Part shown: one piece after another, positions 30,684 through 37,457 of the stretch
How positions within the stretch are numbered: position 1 is the stretch's first letter
Layout of the letters: each line of letters begins with the position of its first letter
IMG/VR virus record: IMGVR_UViG_3300032267_001204
Location: 1-64,000 of that record
Strand: one strand, 5' to 3'
Length of the DNA stretch: 64,000 nucleotides
Source of the DNA: a virus
The notes under the pieces: model-generated
What the model saw: the letters and a program-made list of their open reading frames with translations, nothing else
The model's database searches: none
What the model was told of the DNA's origin: nothing
Position numbers and translations under genes: made by a program

Positions 30684-30726
30684 TGGTATGCGGGGAACCG
30701 AATCATTCTGATTCCGTTGCATACCA
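30684..30726. repeat. TGGTATGC / GCATACCA repeat enclosing a GAATCA palindrome
   Basis: Perfect 8-bp arms at 30684-30691 and 30719-30726 enclose GAATCATTCTGATTC (30700-30714). It ends 10 bases before ATG 30736, the same distance as the related element before ATG 25042. Confidence 0.7.
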
Positions 30727-30735
30727 AACATTAGC

Positions 30736-32103
30736 ATGTCCGATAAACATACATCCAAATACACGCACGAGCTGATCGACTCTATGTCGTGGAAGATGCT
30801 GCGCGCTGCGGCGAAGGAGGAACTCGAAGCCCAAGGATTCAAAGGCTCGTGGTCGTCCGACTGCCAGACGCCTCGCCTCAAGGCGATGCTCAAGGGAGAG
30901 ATGACTGTCGCCGAAGCGGAGGCCGCTGTCCTCGCTGACAAGGCGAAGAAAGCTGGCATCTCGCTCGGCGGCGGCATCGACGCCACTGCGCTCAAGCCGC
31001 TCGAAGCCAAGCTCACCGAGCTGGCGGGTATCATCTCGTCGCTCGACGACGAGGTGACTACGGCCAAGTCCGAAGCGGCCAAGCTCGTCGGCGACTTGCA
31101 CACGGAAATGTCCGATCGACTCACCGAGTCGCACGAGGCCTTCACCAAGCTGCAAGATGCCGTCACCTCGGCCCTTGCCAGCGGCGGTTCGGCTGCGGCC
31201 AAGGTCATCGCTCCGATCCTCGGGGTGCCGACGCCTTCCTCGTCTGACCCCGCGGTCATGGCGCTGGAGCTGTTCTGCGCTCCAGGCCGTGCGATCAAGC
31301 CGCTGCTCGTCAAGGGCGGCCAAGGTGCGGGCAAGACCTACGCTGGGCGTCAGCACGGCATGACCGCCGGCTTTGACCGCTGCATCGAGTTCGGCGTCCA
31401 CTCCCAGACTGAGGCCGTGGACTTCCTTGGCATGATGATGCCGAGCGGCGAGTGGCTCGACGGCCCCCTGACCGAGGCGTTTCGCGCTGCGGCTCTGGGA
31501 CAGCTCGTCTTGCTCATCATCGACGAGATCTATCGCGGCCAGAACGGCGCTCGCACGCCGCTCCTCACGGCCACGTCTCCCGCCCGTCTGCCGAGCGGCG
31601 AGAAGGTCTACCGACTCCGCACGGGTCGCGCCATCATCGATCCGGTGACTGGCGTCCACACCTCCGAGATCATCGAGGCTCCTTGCCAGAACCTCGCCAT
31701 CGTTGCCACGACCAACGTCGGGGCCGAGTTCAACGTCGATCCGGGCTGCCCCGCCGAGCGCGAGCGGTTCATCCCTATTCACGTCGAGGTTGACGAGGTC
31801 AAGATCCGCGCTGTCTGCGGCGCCATCGCCACGGCCAAGGGCTTCAGCCCCTCCGTGGTTGACCGCACACTCGCCTTCTACCGCGAGTGCAACGTCCTCA
31901 AGACGGACGGGTTCATCGAACTCTGCCCGTCCACCCGCATCCTCTCCGAGGCGATCGAATACGCCGACAGCGAGGCCAACGTGAAGTCGATGCTGCGCTC
32001 GCTCGGCCTGCACATCTGGGTCGGCACCACCATCGAAGGCAAGCCCGAGGAAGAGCAAGTCAAGCGCGTCACCACCGCACTCGACAAGGCCTTCGGGAAA
32101 TAA
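30736..32103 (+). CDS. CobS/MoxR-like AAA+ ATPase
   Basis: 455 residues. Residues 1-150 are helical and charged (ELIDSMSWKMLRAAAKEELE, AVLADKAKKAG, a coiled-coil-like LAGIISSLDDEVTTAKSEAA). The AAA+ core has Walker A LVKGGQGAGKTYAGRQ (about 194), Walker B LVLLIIDEIYRGQNG (about 258), and ATTNVGAEFNVDPGCPAERE as sensor and arginine-finger region. CobS/MoxR ATPases work with a vWA partner, and that partner is the preceding gene. It presumably acts as a ring-shaped ATPase remodelling a target complex. The target and benefit to the phage are unknown. Confidence 0.85.
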   Translation: MSDKHTSKYTHELIDSMSWKMLRAAAKEELEAQGFKGSWSSDCQTPRLKAMLKGEMTVAEAEAAVLADKAKKAGISLGGGIDATALKPLEAKLTELAGIISSLDDEVTTAKSEAAKLVGDLHTEMSDRLTESHEAFTKLQDAVTSALASGGSAAAKVIAPILGVPTPSSSDPAVMALELFCAPGRAIKPLLVKGGQGAGKTYAGRQHGMTAGFDRCIEFGVHSQTEAVDFLGMMMPSGEWLDGPLTEAFRAAALGQLVLLIIDEIYRGQNGARTPLLTATSPARLPSGEKVYRLRTGRAIIDPVTGVHTSEIIEAPCQNLAIVATTNVGAEFNVDPGCPAERERFIPIHVEVDEVKIRAVCGAIATAKGFSPSVVDRTLAFYRECNVLKTDGFIELCPSTRILSEAIEYADSEANVKSMLRSLGLHIWVGTTIEGKPEEEQVKRVTTALDKAFGK

Positions 32104-32123
32104 CCTAGACACCTAACGCGTAA

Positions 32124-32151
32124 CCGCCCTCTCCAATCTGGGAGGGGGCGG
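32124..32151. repeat. Intergenic hairpin D
   Basis: CCGCCCTCTCC (32124-32134), loop AATCT, GGGAGGGGGCGG (32140-32151). Same TCTGGGAGGG right arm as hairpins B and C but without an ACTCAAC palindrome. It lies between the AAA+ gene and the DUF6878-like gene. Confidence 0.65.
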
Positions 32152-32166
32152 CCGCACCAAAACACC

Positions 32167-32607
32167 ATGGTTAATTCAAGTGGATTCATCGAGGGCATTA
32201 AATCCCTCTACAATCAGGGCGTTCGTAAGATCGTCACCGATTTCAGCGGCGGAGGCGACTCCGGCGATATCAACTACATTGCGTTCTTTAGCGCGGGCGG
32301 TTCGGAAAAGCTGACCGTCGAAGAGCCACTCGACTGGCGGGATGAGATGCACAAGATCATCACCAACGAGGTTCATTGCGACTGGTATAACAATGAGGGA
32401 GGCGGCGGTTCGATCGTCATCAACCTCGAAGCCAATCCGCCGACCATCGAGGTCAACTCGTATTGGAACGAGACTGTCTGCCGCGACGAGCCGACTGTGA
32501 CTGACACGCTGGATCCGATGCTCGTGCTGCCGAAGCCGGACGTCCCAGAGCATCCTCACGCGGCTGTCCGCGCTGCCAAGAAGCTGCCGAAACGGGGGGC
32601 CAAGTAA
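32167..32607 (+). CDS. DUF6878-like protein (146 aa)
   Basis: 146 residues. FSGGGDSGDINYIAFF then VHCDWYNNEGGGGSIVINLE and IEVNSYWNETVCRDE match the G-x-S/G-D-S-G and H-x-x-W-x-N-x-x-G-G-x-G layout I know as DUF6878. Function unknown. Its stop overlaps the next gene as TAATG. The association with the vWA/AAA+ pair and a DUF6915-like gene suggests one conserved cassette. Confidence 0.6.
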   Translation: MVNSSGFIEGIKSLYNQGVRKIVTDFSGGGDSGDINYIAFFSAGGSEKLTVEEPLDWRDEMHKIITNEVHCDWYNNEGGGGSIVINLEANPPTIEVNSYWNETVCRDEPTVTDTLDPMLVLPKPDVPEHPHAAVRAAKKLPKRGAK

Positions 32608-33014
32608 TGCACCCGTATCACCACGCGCTCTCCAGCGCCAAGAAGTTCGGAGGCCAGCCCGAAGACTACCTCGCGATCCATCACTGGTTCGACGAGTCGA
32701 AGGAACAGTTCGCCAACTTCCGCCATCGTGCGCTGCGTCATCACGCGCAGGGCATCTACGAGTGTGAGCGCAAGTTCGGCATCACCATGACCAACTCGGA
32801 CGGGCGCACGTTGCCTGTCCGTTACATCGGCGAGCAGCACGTCAACGAGGACATCGGGTTCATCCCGTCCCTCCAAGACTGGCTCTCCGCCATCGTCCCA
32901 GAGCCGTGGATGCGAAGTCGCCCCCATGGCGTGGACAAGAACACCGAGGACGAGGCCGTCAATCGACGGACTGTCCGCAAAACCAACACAACCAAGAAGG
33001 AGATCAAACTATGA
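32607..33014 (+). CDS. DUF6915-like protein (135 aa)
   Basis: 135 residues. MHPYHHALSSAKKFGGQPED, IHHWFDESKEQFANFRHRAL, RHHAQGIYECERKFGI and RYIGEQHVNEDIGFIPSLQD are the conserved blocks of what I recall as DUF6915, a His-rich family found in phages and plasmids. The many His residues (HPYHH, HH, RHRALRHH) suggest metal binding. The last 30 residues are basic and probably flexible. TAATG- and ATGA-coupled on either side. Confidence 0.7.
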   Translation: MHPYHHALSSAKKFGGQPEDYLAIHHWFDESKEQFANFRHRALRHHAQGIYECERKFGITMTNSDGRTLPVRYIGEQHVNEDIGFIPSLQDWLSAIVPEPWMRSRPHGVDKNTEDEAVNRRTVRKTNTTKKEIKL

Positions 33015-33268
33015 GATTAGTGAAATTCACCCGAGTTGACTCAAACACCGGCGCCGAGGGCTTGATCTGGATCAACCCAGAGCAGGTCGCTCGCGTCATT
33101 CCAAAGGCTTCCGTCTCCGAGACGCCGAAAGTCGCTTACGCAAACACCCGCATCTCTGTCGCCGGCACGTCGCCGGCAATTGCGTTCTGGGTCAAGGAGA
33201 CGCCCGACGAAGTCGTCGCTGCGTTGACTGGCTCACCCGTTGCCGTCCGGTTGGCGGCGAAACTCTAA
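33011..33268 (+). CDS. Small beta-rich protein (85 aa)
   Basis: 85 residues from ATG 33011 (ATGA overlap with the previous stop). MRLVKFTRVDSNTGAEGLIW then INPEQVARVIPKA and RISVAGTSPAIAFWVKETPD. The pattern x-V-K-F-T...I-W-I-N-P-x-x-V-x-x-V resembles FlbD-like small beta proteins found in many phages. Function unknown. Confidence 0.65.
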   Translation: MRLVKFTRVDSNTGAEGLIWINPEQVARVIPKASVSETPKVAYANTRISVAGTSPAIAFWVKETPDEVVAALTGSPVAVRLAAKL

Positions 33269-33287
33269 CCAGAAAGGAAAACATATC

Positions 33288-33521
33288 ATGTTACAGATCA
33301 TACAACGCCCCCTCCTCACCGGAGGGCTTGAAACCGAATACCTCGAAGTCCCCTCGCCCGAGAAGGTCGCCGCCGAGGTCGAACGCATCGAGTTCGAGCG
33401 CAACTCGTGGGCGCGCAAACGCTACGCAGCGTTCGCCAACTACGATGTGGACACGCTTACGTTCGACGATGAACCCGGCCACATTGTCCCAGACCATGAA
33501 CCCGTGGAGGAATATCTATGA
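33288..33521 (+). CDS. Hypothetical acidic protein (77 aa)
   Basis: 77 residues from ATG 33288, Shine-Dalgarno AGAAAGGAAAA. MLQIIQRPLLTGGLETEYLE then KVAAEVERIEFERNSWARKR and TFDDEPGHIVPDHEP. Acidic tail; no family recognised. ATGA-coupled to the zinc-ribbon protein downstream. Confidence 0.55.
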   Translation: MLQIIQRPLLTGGLETEYLEVPSPEKVAAEVERIEFERNSWARKRYAAFANYDVDTLTFDDEPGHIVPDHEPVEEYL

Positions 33522-33832
33522 GCATCATGGACATCATGGAAGACATCAAACAGAACGTCGATTCGCTGCTCATAGACCGGCAGACGCGAAGGGTTCTGGT
33601 GATGCACGACCTATCACGCAAAGAGCCGAGCTACGAGCGCGGCTGTTCTGGCAAGGCGAATCTCGGACGTAGCTACGTCCGGCAAGCAGATCGAATCAGT
33701 CGCAAACGCCGTAAACACTACGGCGTCTACCGCTGTCCGCATTGCGGCGGCACTCACCTGACAACCAAACTGGAGAATCGGGGGCAATACGCGCCGCTTC
33801 TCTACATCACAACAACGAAAGGAACCAAATGA
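33518..33832 (+). CDS. Zinc-ribbon-type protein (104 aa)
   Basis: 104 residues. The basic central region GKANLGRSYVRQADRISRKR RKHYGVYRCPHCGGTHLTTK contains a C-P-H-C-G-G-T-H half-ribbon, a typical start of a small zinc finger that may use His as further ligand. This resembles HNH/zinc-ribbon-like phage proteins of about 100 residues. A DNA- or RNA-binding role is inferred. Confidence 0.6.
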   Translation: MSIMDIMEDIKQNVDSLLIDRQTRRVLVMHDLSRKEPSYERGCSGKANLGRSYVRQADRISRKRRKHYGVYRCPHCGGTHLTTKLENRGQYAPLLYITTTKGTK

Positions 33833-34050
33833 AAAAACACCTCATTCACCTAAAAGATCACGGCAACACCAAGTTTGCCGTCGCAGAAATCGAAGCTGAC
33901 ATACGTCCGGGCAACGACCTTGAACTATTCGAGGCGGTGCAAGACGCCGGAGGCGCGTATGTCACCGAGTTCCAAGGCTACACCTACACCTTGGACGCGC
34001 CCGCTTGGGTTCCCGCCGAGGAATTCGAGCACAATTGGCTCGGCGACTAA
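33829..34050 (+). CDS. Hypothetical acidic protein (73 aa)
   Basis: 73 residues from ATG 33829 (ATGA overlap): MKKHLIHLKDHGNTKFAVAE, LELFEAVQDAGGAYVTEFQG and DAPAWVPAEEFEHNWLGD. Alpha/beta, acidic C-terminus. Followed by CTAACAACCAACCAGAAAGG leading to the next gene. Confidence 0.55.
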   Translation: MKKHLIHLKDHGNTKFAVAEIEADIRPGNDLELFEAVQDAGGAYVTEFQGYTYTLDAPAWVPAEEFEHNWLGD

Positions 34051-34077
34051 CAACCAACCAGAAAGGAAACCAAAACC

Positions 34078-34380
34078 ATGATTGAAATTAACCGAACTAC
34101 AACTCACACAACAATGAATACAAACATACCAGATGGAGACTACGTCCTCGAAGAAGGCGGCGCATGGCTTGAAGTCAAAGGCTTCGCCATCCGCATACAT
34201 GCTACCGACGAAGGAGTAGCCGTAGACATCTACCCCAACAAGGCCGAGCACCACGACGCAATCGCATCGTGCTATGCCTTCGACAACGATGACGCACTTG
34301 AGGACGCATACCGCGAAGCACTAAGCGCCCTTGGCTGGCTGCTTTGCGAGGCGGATCAAGAGGACAACGCCGGGTATTGA
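34078..34380 (+). CDS. Hypothetical acidic protein (100 aa)
   Basis: 100 residues, Shine-Dalgarno AGAAAGGAAACC. IPDGDYVLEEGGAWLEVKGF, AIRIHATDEGVAVDIYPNKA and DDALEDAYREALSALGWLLC. A beta-sheet front and helical back; resembles small phage anti-host or inhibitor proteins in size and acidity only. Start could also be ATG 34114. Confidence 0.6.
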   Translation: MIEINRTTTHTTMNTNIPDGDYVLEEGGAWLEVKGFAIRIHATDEGVAVDIYPNKAEHHDAIASCYAFDNDDALEDAYREALSALGWLLCEADQEDNAGY

Positions 34381-34432
34381 TTGAACGCGTAATAACCTTG
34401 CATAGTCTTAACCTTTAATGGAGAAACAACCC

Positions 34433-34729
34433 ATGAAATATCGAGAACACACCACGCCCATGCTGGCCCCCGAGAGCTATATCCACCTCTGGAAAGCAGC
34501 ATCCAAACCCAAAGCGGAACCCAAAGTCTACGTCTGCCGTGACCTGTGGCGCCGCCTCACTACTGCCCTGCTGACCGGAGCCAAGCTCCTGATGCTTGCA
34601 GCATGTAGCCCGAAGCCTGAACCCCTCGCCCTCGATCCTCTGGATCTGGTTTGGGTTCAGCCCGAATCGGCCCGCGAGGAGCGGGCCAAGACCCTTCCCA
34701 GAGTGGAAGGGAATCCGTTTAACCTCTAA
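34433..34729 (+). CDS. Hypothetical protein with internal lipobox-like segment (98 aa)
   Basis: 98 residues. Residues 30-62 contain VCRDLWRRLTTALLTGAKLL MLAACSPKPEPLALDP: a basic stretch, a short hydrophobic run and an LAAC lipobox-like site, but about 45 residues from the start. If an internal non-ATG start is used it would be a small lipoprotein; otherwise it is a protein with one weak membrane segment. ATG 34433 is preferred to 34418 because GGAG precedes it. Confidence 0.5.
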   Translation: MKYREHTTPMLAPESYIHLWKAASKPKAEPKVYVCRDLWRRLTTALLTGAKLLMLAACSPKPEPLALDPLDLVWVQPESAREERAKTLPRVEGNPFNL

Positions 34730-34744
34730 CCCACTAATACTGAT

Positions 34745-34990
34745 ATGTTTCCAATCGAACAAACCAAACCCCCTCGGGAGACTGTGATCCGAGTCAGAAC
34801 CGAGAACTTCATCAACAAAGCTGCCTGCAAGAAGTTCCTCATGGACTACGCGAAGGGCAACCGATACCACCCGTTTACCCGTTTTGACGCAGGTATTTAC
34901 GACGAACTCAACGGCCTCTTGCGCCGGTATATGCAGGGCATCGTGAAGCGCCAGCCGAGTAGCGGCCGAACCCTGAGATCGAACCGCTGA
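34745..34990 (+). CDS. Small basic protein with histone-fold-like pattern (81 aa)
   Basis: 81 residues: VIRVRTENFINKAACKKFLM, then HPFTRFDAGIYDELNGLLRR and QGIVKRQPSSGRTLRSN. The spacing short helix, R-F-D-A/S...Y-D-x-L-N long helix, then R-Q-P-S-x-G-R-T-L resembles phage and archaeal-type small histone-fold proteins (helix, R-x-S-x-x-A long helix, R-K-T). This is a shape match only; a DNA-binding role is inferred from charge. Confidence 0.5.
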   Translation: MFPIEQTKPPRETVIRVRTENFINKAACKKFLMDYAKGNRYHPFTRFDAGIYDELNGLLRRYMQGIVKRQPSSGRTLRSNR

Positions 34991-35040
34991 TCAGATTAGG
35001 GATTGCGGCGGAGTGTTCTTCTCTGGTCATTATCATCCCC

Positions 35041-35068
35041 TGTCCAGTAACCGCATAAAAGCTGGACA
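35041..35068. repeat. TGTCCAG / CTGGACA inverted repeat before 35.1-kb gene
   Basis: Perfect 7-bp arms at 35041-35047 and 35062-35068 with 14 bases between, 30 bases before ATG 35099. It fits an operator for the next gene cluster. No clear -35/-10 pair was found. Confidence 0.5.
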
Positions 35069-35098
35069 CTTTTCATAACCGTGCTACCTTCCCACCTC

Positions 35099-35470
35099 AT
35101 GCAAGTGACGGCAACCGAGCGCACCTTCGGCCTGAAGGTCAGGGTCAAAGTAGGGGGCGACGAATCCTCGGCATGGCGGTCGGCGACTAAGTTCACCGAC
35201 ACCTTAGCTACCGAGGAGGAAAGTGGCGACGCAGCGGGCTGGGCCCTCCACAGCGCTGACCGAGCCTTCATTTGGCTTGAGTCATGGCCCGAGTCGCGGC
35301 GCAAAGGGAACAGCAAGAGCCTGACCCACGAGTGCGTCCATGTCGCCATGAGCTTCCTGCGGGACCATGTCCGCGAAGACATCCGCAAAGCCGAAGAGAC
35401 ATGCTGCTACCTCGTGCAGCACTTGGTCGATGAAATCGAACACAAACTCAACCAGCGAAAAAAACAATGA
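35099..35470 (+). CDS. Small HExxH metalloprotease-like protein (123 aa)
   Basis: 123 residues from ATG 35099. SLTHECVHVAMSFLRDHVRE has an H-E-x-x-H zinc motif, and EETCCYLVQHLVDEIEH about 25 residues later provides a Glu as possible third ligand, the order seen in small phage and mobile-element HExxH proteins (HE--H, then EA-AY). The N-terminal beta part (VRVKVGGDESSAWRS, FIWLESWPES) would form the substrate-facing sheet. Not linked to a known phage process. ATGA-coupled to the next gene. Confidence 0.6.
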   Translation: MQVTATERTFGLKVRVKVGGDESSAWRSATKFTDTLATEEESGDAAGWALHSADRAFIWLESWPESRRKGNSKSLTHECVHVAMSFLRDHVREDIRKAEETCCYLVQHLVDEIEHKLNQRKKQ

Positions 35471-35736
35471 ACAAAGAAACATTATGGGGGCTTCTGATCC
35501 AGAACAACCCCCGCCTTACCGCCGATCCTCATCTGACACCCGAGAGCGCACGGCGCTTTTTCGACATGGTTTGGAACACGGCCTACGGAGCCGGATGCAA
35601 GGACATGATCGATCGCCAGCATGAGATTGCGGAGAACAGCGACGAACCCGCGCAACAGGATTTTATTAAGTTCCTTGCGGACGCCCTTGAACGACTTACC
35701 GATGAAAGCCCGACTCCGAAAAAAAAGAAACACTGA
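35467..35736 (+). CDS. Hypothetical helical protein (89 aa)
   Basis: 89 residues, ATGA-coupled: KETLWGLLIQNNPRLTADPH, ESARRFFDMVWNTAYGAGCK, QDFIKFLADALERLTDESPT then PKKKKH. Helical with a lysine tail. No family recognised. Confidence 0.55.
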   Translation: MNKETLWGLLIQNNPRLTADPHLTPESARRFFDMVWNTAYGAGCKDMIDRQHEIAENSDEPAQQDFIKFLADALERLTDESPTPKKKKH

Positions 35737-35929
35737 CCCTGCTCAGAGCGACGGCGAAGTCGCGTGGCGGCGGCGTTACATCGAGCTGTATGACCAGCAG
35801 TGCAACGCCTACGACGCGCACCGCTTGTGCCTTGAGGCTATCGACGCGAATGATCCTGAACGCGCTACCGAGCTACTCGAAGGGCTAGTCGCCGCTCACC
35901 AAGAAGAGGTTCGTCAATTGGTCAAATGA
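35702..35929 (+). CDS. Hypothetical protein (75 aa)
   Basis: 75 residues from ATG 35702, overlapping the previous gene by 35 bp: MKARLRKKRNTDPAQSDGEV, RRRYIELYDQQCNAYDAHRL and DPERATELLEGLVAAHQEEV. Basic head and a helical hairpin. No family recognised. Confidence 0.5.
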   Translation: MKARLRKKRNTDPAQSDGEVAWRRRYIELYDQQCNAYDAHRLCLEAIDANDPERATELLEGLVAAHQEEVRQLVK

Positions 35930-35951
35930 AACGCACTAGATAAGTTGTTAC

Positions 35952-36218
35952 ATGGCTACTTATAAAGGCAAACAGGTCTCGCTGTATAAGCCCCGTAAAA
36001 TGGAGGGGATTACTCCGGCTGGTAAAAAGAAATCCGTCTTCGTCCCTGGAAAAAAAGCGGGAACGGCAAAAGTCGTTCACTTCGGGGACTCCTCGATGTC
36101 GGACTACACGCAGCACCGAGACAAGAAGCGCCGCGCCAATTTTCATTCGCGGCACAATTGCGCCGACAAAAAGGACAAGACCAAGGCGGGGTATTGGGCC
36201 TGTAAGAATCTATGGTGA
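35952..36218 (+). CDS. DUF5754-like basic protein (88 aa)
   Basis: 88 residues, very basic: KPRKMEGITPAGKKKSVFVP, VVHFGDSSMSDYTQHRDKKR, ANFHSRHN and KTKAGYWACKNLW. The VHFGD--M-DYTQHKD--RR--Y--RH ... AGYWS---LW pattern is shared with viral DUF5754-type proteins in my memory. Function unknown; possible virion or nucleic-acid-associated protein. Confidence 0.6.
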   Translation: MATYKGKQVSLYKPRKMEGITPAGKKKSVFVPGKKAGTAKVVHFGDSSMSDYTQHRDKKRRANFHSRHNCADKKDKTKAGYWACKNLW

Positions 36219-36394
36219 ATTACCCCGATTGGATTTGCTCGGACTGCGGACGCAAGCACGGCAAGAGGCCCGAGGGGAATCCCTACGGAGCAACGTATCA
36301 CCAAGACACCTGCGGCGTTTGCGGCGAAACCAAAGAAGTCACCGAACCCCGGGACTATGGACATTTGAAGCATGACTGGCAAACAGCCAACTAG
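36212..36394 (+). CDS. Four-Cys zinc-finger protein (60 aa)
   Basis: 60 residues. WICSDCGRKHGKRPEGNPYG followed by QDTCGVCGETKEVTEPRDYG gives a C-x2-C ... C-x2-C zinc ribbon, with a Gly-rich link. It overlaps both neighbours by a few bases. Similar small treble-clef or ribbon proteins occur beside terminase small subunit genes in phages. Confidence 0.65.
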   Translation: MVNYPDWICSDCGRKHGKRPEGNPYGATYHQDTCGVCGETKEVTEPRDYGHLKHDWQTAN

Positions 36395-36899
36395 ACACTA
36401 CCGGATCAAGGCCGATTGGTCCGCCATGCGCCTCGCTTATCTTCAAGGCGAGACGTTCCGCGCTATCTCCGCCACCTACGGAGTCAAAGAGAACACTGTC
36501 CGAAGCCGCGCTTCCCGCGAGAAATGGCACGTTCCTCCGGCGCGGGTGATGACGACACCCGAGGACAACGCCCTGTCCCTCCAACGCGCCCACGAACTGT
36601 GGCAACAGCGCAAAGAGCGGGTCAAGGAAAGCGAATACAAGATCGCCGAGCGCATCTTGGCCCACGCCGAGACGATGCCAGAGGATCAACTCATCAACAA
36701 GGCGGACAAGATCAAGATCGGGGTCGATATTGGCCGGCGATCCGTCGGCATGGACGTCGAACAGAAGGACGTCAACGCGGTGAACATCGCCATTCTGGGA
36801 GACGTAGACGCCGAGTCTCTCAAGGCCATGAGCTACGACGCTCCGGCGGGACCGATGGCTCTCCCAGATGTTCCCGAGAACCCAGACCAAGAACCATGA
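36372..36899 (+). CDS. terS: Probable terminase small subunit
   Basis: 175 residues. RLAYLQGETFRAISATYGVK ENTVRSRASREKW (residues 19-51) is the N-terminal HTH typical of small terminase proteins (Terminase_5/HTH_60-like: A-x-G-x-S-x-R-x-I-A-x-x-x-G-x-x-x-x-T-V-x-x-x-x-x-K-E-x-W). The central helices (LQRAHELWQQRKERVKESEY) suit oligomerisation and the C-terminus is acidic and flexible. It would recognise the packaging site and recruit TerL. It is far from terL and on the opposite strand. A generic HTH regulator is the alternative. Confidence 0.65.
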   Translation: MTGKQPTRHYRIKADWSAMRLAYLQGETFRAISATYGVKENTVRSRASREKWHVPPARVMTTPEDNALSLQRAHELWQQRKERVKESEYKIAERILAHAETMPEDQLINKADKIKIGVDIGRRSVGMDVEQKDVNAVNIAILGDVDAESLKAMSYDAPAGPMALPDVPENPDQEP

Positions 36900-37048
36900 A
36901 GCTCGTTCCGCTGCTGATTACGACCGTCTGCTATTTGCTCACGGCCTGGGGATTTTACAAGGACGCCCAGATGGGCCTCTGTTGGGCCTTCCTCGGATAT
37001 TCAATCGCAAATCTGGGATTTATCTACATCTGCATCTGCAGCCCTTAA
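36896..37048 (+). CDS. Two-helix membrane protein (50 aa)
   Basis: 50 residues from ATG 36896 (ATGA overlap): MKLVPLLITTVCYLLTAWGF then YKDAQMGLCWAFLGYSIANL GFIYICICSP. Two transmembrane helices joined by a short loop, the topology of class II holins. No other lysis gene was recognised, so it is the best holin candidate, on shape only. Confidence 0.55.
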   Translation: MKLVPLLITTVCYLLTAWGFYKDAQMGLCWAFLGYSIANLGFIYICICSP

Positions 37049-37053
37049 ACTTT

Positions 37054-37377
37054 ATGTCTGAAAACAACACCGAAACCACTGAAATCGCCAGCATCCAGAA
37101 GACGCAATACATTACGTCGCATCTGATGACGCTGGTGGGAAACTACCTCGCCAATAAAGACCGCTCCGAGTTCACCGAGTCTGAGCATCTGTTGGCTTCC
37201 CTGTTCTCGCAGCAAGCGATCCTGCTTATGGCCGTCAACGCGGTCCCGCACGATGTCCGCCAGACTCTGGGAGACGCCATCGACGCAGAAGTCGTGAAGC
37301 TCGGCGGAGTTCCCGAGGAGCCCCAGCCGAAGGAAGCGCCGTCGAATCTAATCGTCCCAGACCGATTCGAGTCGTGA
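37054..37377 (+). CDS. Hypothetical helical protein (107 aa)
   Basis: 107 residues from ATG 37054: QKTQYITSHLMTLVGNYLAN, SEHLLASLFSQQAILLMAVN, PHDVRQTLGDAIDAEVVKLG and an acidic Pro-rich tail. Helical; no family recognised. Its stop overlaps the next tiny frame as GTGA. Confidence 0.55.
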   Translation: MSENNTETTEIASIQKTQYITSHLMTLVGNYLANKDRSEFTESEHLLASLFSQQAILLMAVNAVPHDVRQTLGDAIDAEVVKLGGVPEEPQPKEAPSNLIVPDRFES

Positions 37378-37457
37378 GCGAGGGCTTCTCTGCGCTGCTT
37401 ATCCTTCTTGGGACGCTGGCGTTTCTGGCTGCTGTTGCGAGCTATCAGAAGTATTGA
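37374..37457 (+). CDS. Tiny membrane peptide (27 aa)
   Basis: GTG 37374 overlaps the previous stop as GTGA. MSEGFSALLILLGTLAFLAA VASYQKY is one transmembrane helix with short tails. It ends 58 bases inside the convergent minus-strand gene. The coupling pattern argues for translation. It could be a lysis accessory peptide with the two-helix protein at 36896. Confidence 0.45.
   Translation: MSEGFSALLILLGTLAFLAAVASYQKY

Noticed and set aside
28899-32103. Cobaltochelatase for cobalamin synthesis
   Set aside because: CobS- and CobT-like proteins are present but no CobN or other cobalamin genes; AAA+/vWA pairs are used for many other purposes.
30703-32112. 469-codon frame opposite the AAA+ ATPase
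   Set aside because: Shadow of the real gene; it is rich in Leu/Gly/Arg/Asp mirror codons and lacks motifs, whereas the plus strand has Walker A and B.
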